The notes below the pieces were generated by a model. That model was given only the letters and a program-made list of their open reading frames with translations. It made no database searches and was not told the origin of the DNA. Made by a program: the position numbers and the translations under genes. A stretch of 5,554 nucleotides of DNA from Candidatus Avelusimicrobium fimicolum (GTDB lineage Bacteria > Elusimicrobiota > Elusimicrobia > Elusimicrobiales > Elusimicrobiaceae): contig UQJU01000071.1 in assembly GCA_900541355.1 (NCBI GenBank), positions 1 to 5,554 on the forward strand, read 5' to 3'. Of this stretch, positions 5,398 through 5,554 are shown piece by piece (positions within the stretch are counted from its first letter, which is position 1; the number at the start of each line of letters is the position of its first letter).

Positions 5398-5554
5398 TTG
5401 AATTTTTTAACCAGTTCGTCAATGGCGCATAACTGGCGCGTCATTTGGGCGGACATTTTTAAATCTAATGAGTTCGGGCCGTCGGACAAAGCGTGGTCCG
5501 GGTCCGGGTGCGCTTCAAAAAATACACCCGCAATCCCAAGTGCGGTTGCCGCTT
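5394..5554 (-). CDS. kdsA: 3-deoxy-8-phosphooctulonate synthase KdsA, C-terminal end (5' partial)
   Basis: Only the last 53 codons are in the window; the gene continues past the right edge. KdsA condenses arabinose 5-phosphate with phosphoenolpyruvate to Kdo-8-phosphate in the cytoplasm. The visible part shows ALGIAGVFFEAHPDPDHALS followed by DGPNSLDLK, then a C-terminal helix ending DELVKKFK. The Glu of FEAHP and the Asp of SDGPN are 11 residues apart, like E239 and D250 of E. coli KdsA. The alignment with the E. coli ending (LEAHPNPD, CDGPSAL, LDDLVKSF) is clear. Ser, not Cys, precedes the DGP, a feature associated with the metal-dependent class. The stop TGA overlaps the start of the small membrane-protein gene by 4 bases. 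The product feeds on that of kdsD, two genes downstream. Confidence 0.94.
   Translation of the reverse strand, partial: AATALGIAGVFFEAHPDPDHALSDGPNSLDLKMSAQMTRQLCAIDELVKKFK

Overview
The window comes from a Gram-negative, LPS-making bacterium. Reading leftwards on the minus strand is a compact Kdo/LPS-export operon: kdsA (C-terminal end only), an overlooked 59-residue membrane-protein gene, kdsD, lptC, lptA, lptB, and then a serine acetyltransferase gene (cysE). Converging on it from the left edge is the 3' part of a plus-strand gene for a secreted-looking, cysteine-rich, modular protein. The taxon cannot be fixed from the sequence. The gene content and the cysteine-rich multi-module protein would fit a gut-type Elusimicrobiota genome, but that is a low-confidence impression.

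Layout. Bases 1-1121 (+) encode the C-terminal 372 residues of a protein with 38 cysteines, whose start lies outside the window. It has two thrombospondin-1-like modules, then three six-cysteine repeats, then a cysteine-rich tail. Bases 1122-1211 are the convergent intergenic gap and hold a strong hairpin followed by eight T. Bases 1212-5554 are covered almost without gaps by minus-strand genes. kdsA/small ORF, kdsD/lptC and lptC/lptA each overlap by 4 bases (ATGA). The other gaps are 4, 11 and 9 bases, with Shine-Dalgarno sequences that overlap the upstream stop codons. This is strong evidence for one transcript with coupled translation.

How the genes work together. KdsD makes arabinose 5-phosphate and KdsA condenses it with phosphoenolpyruvate to Kdo-8-phosphate, the precursor of the Kdo of the LPS inner core. 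LptB is the cytoplasmic ATPase that powers LPS extraction. LptC and LptA are the periplasmic parts of the bridge to the outer membrane. Both carry lipoprotein signal peptides here, which is unusual for LptA. KdsC (the Kdo-8-P phosphatase) is not in the visible cluster. CysE, which opens cysteine synthesis, follows lptB and carries a CxxC-x5-CxxC motif in its N-terminal part.

The most interesting items are the small membrane-protein gene inside the Kdo operon, the predicted lipid anchors on both LptA and LptC, the repeat architecture of the cysteine-rich protein, and the cysteine motif in the serine acetyltransferase. No mobile element, CRISPR array, tRNA or rRNA was seen.
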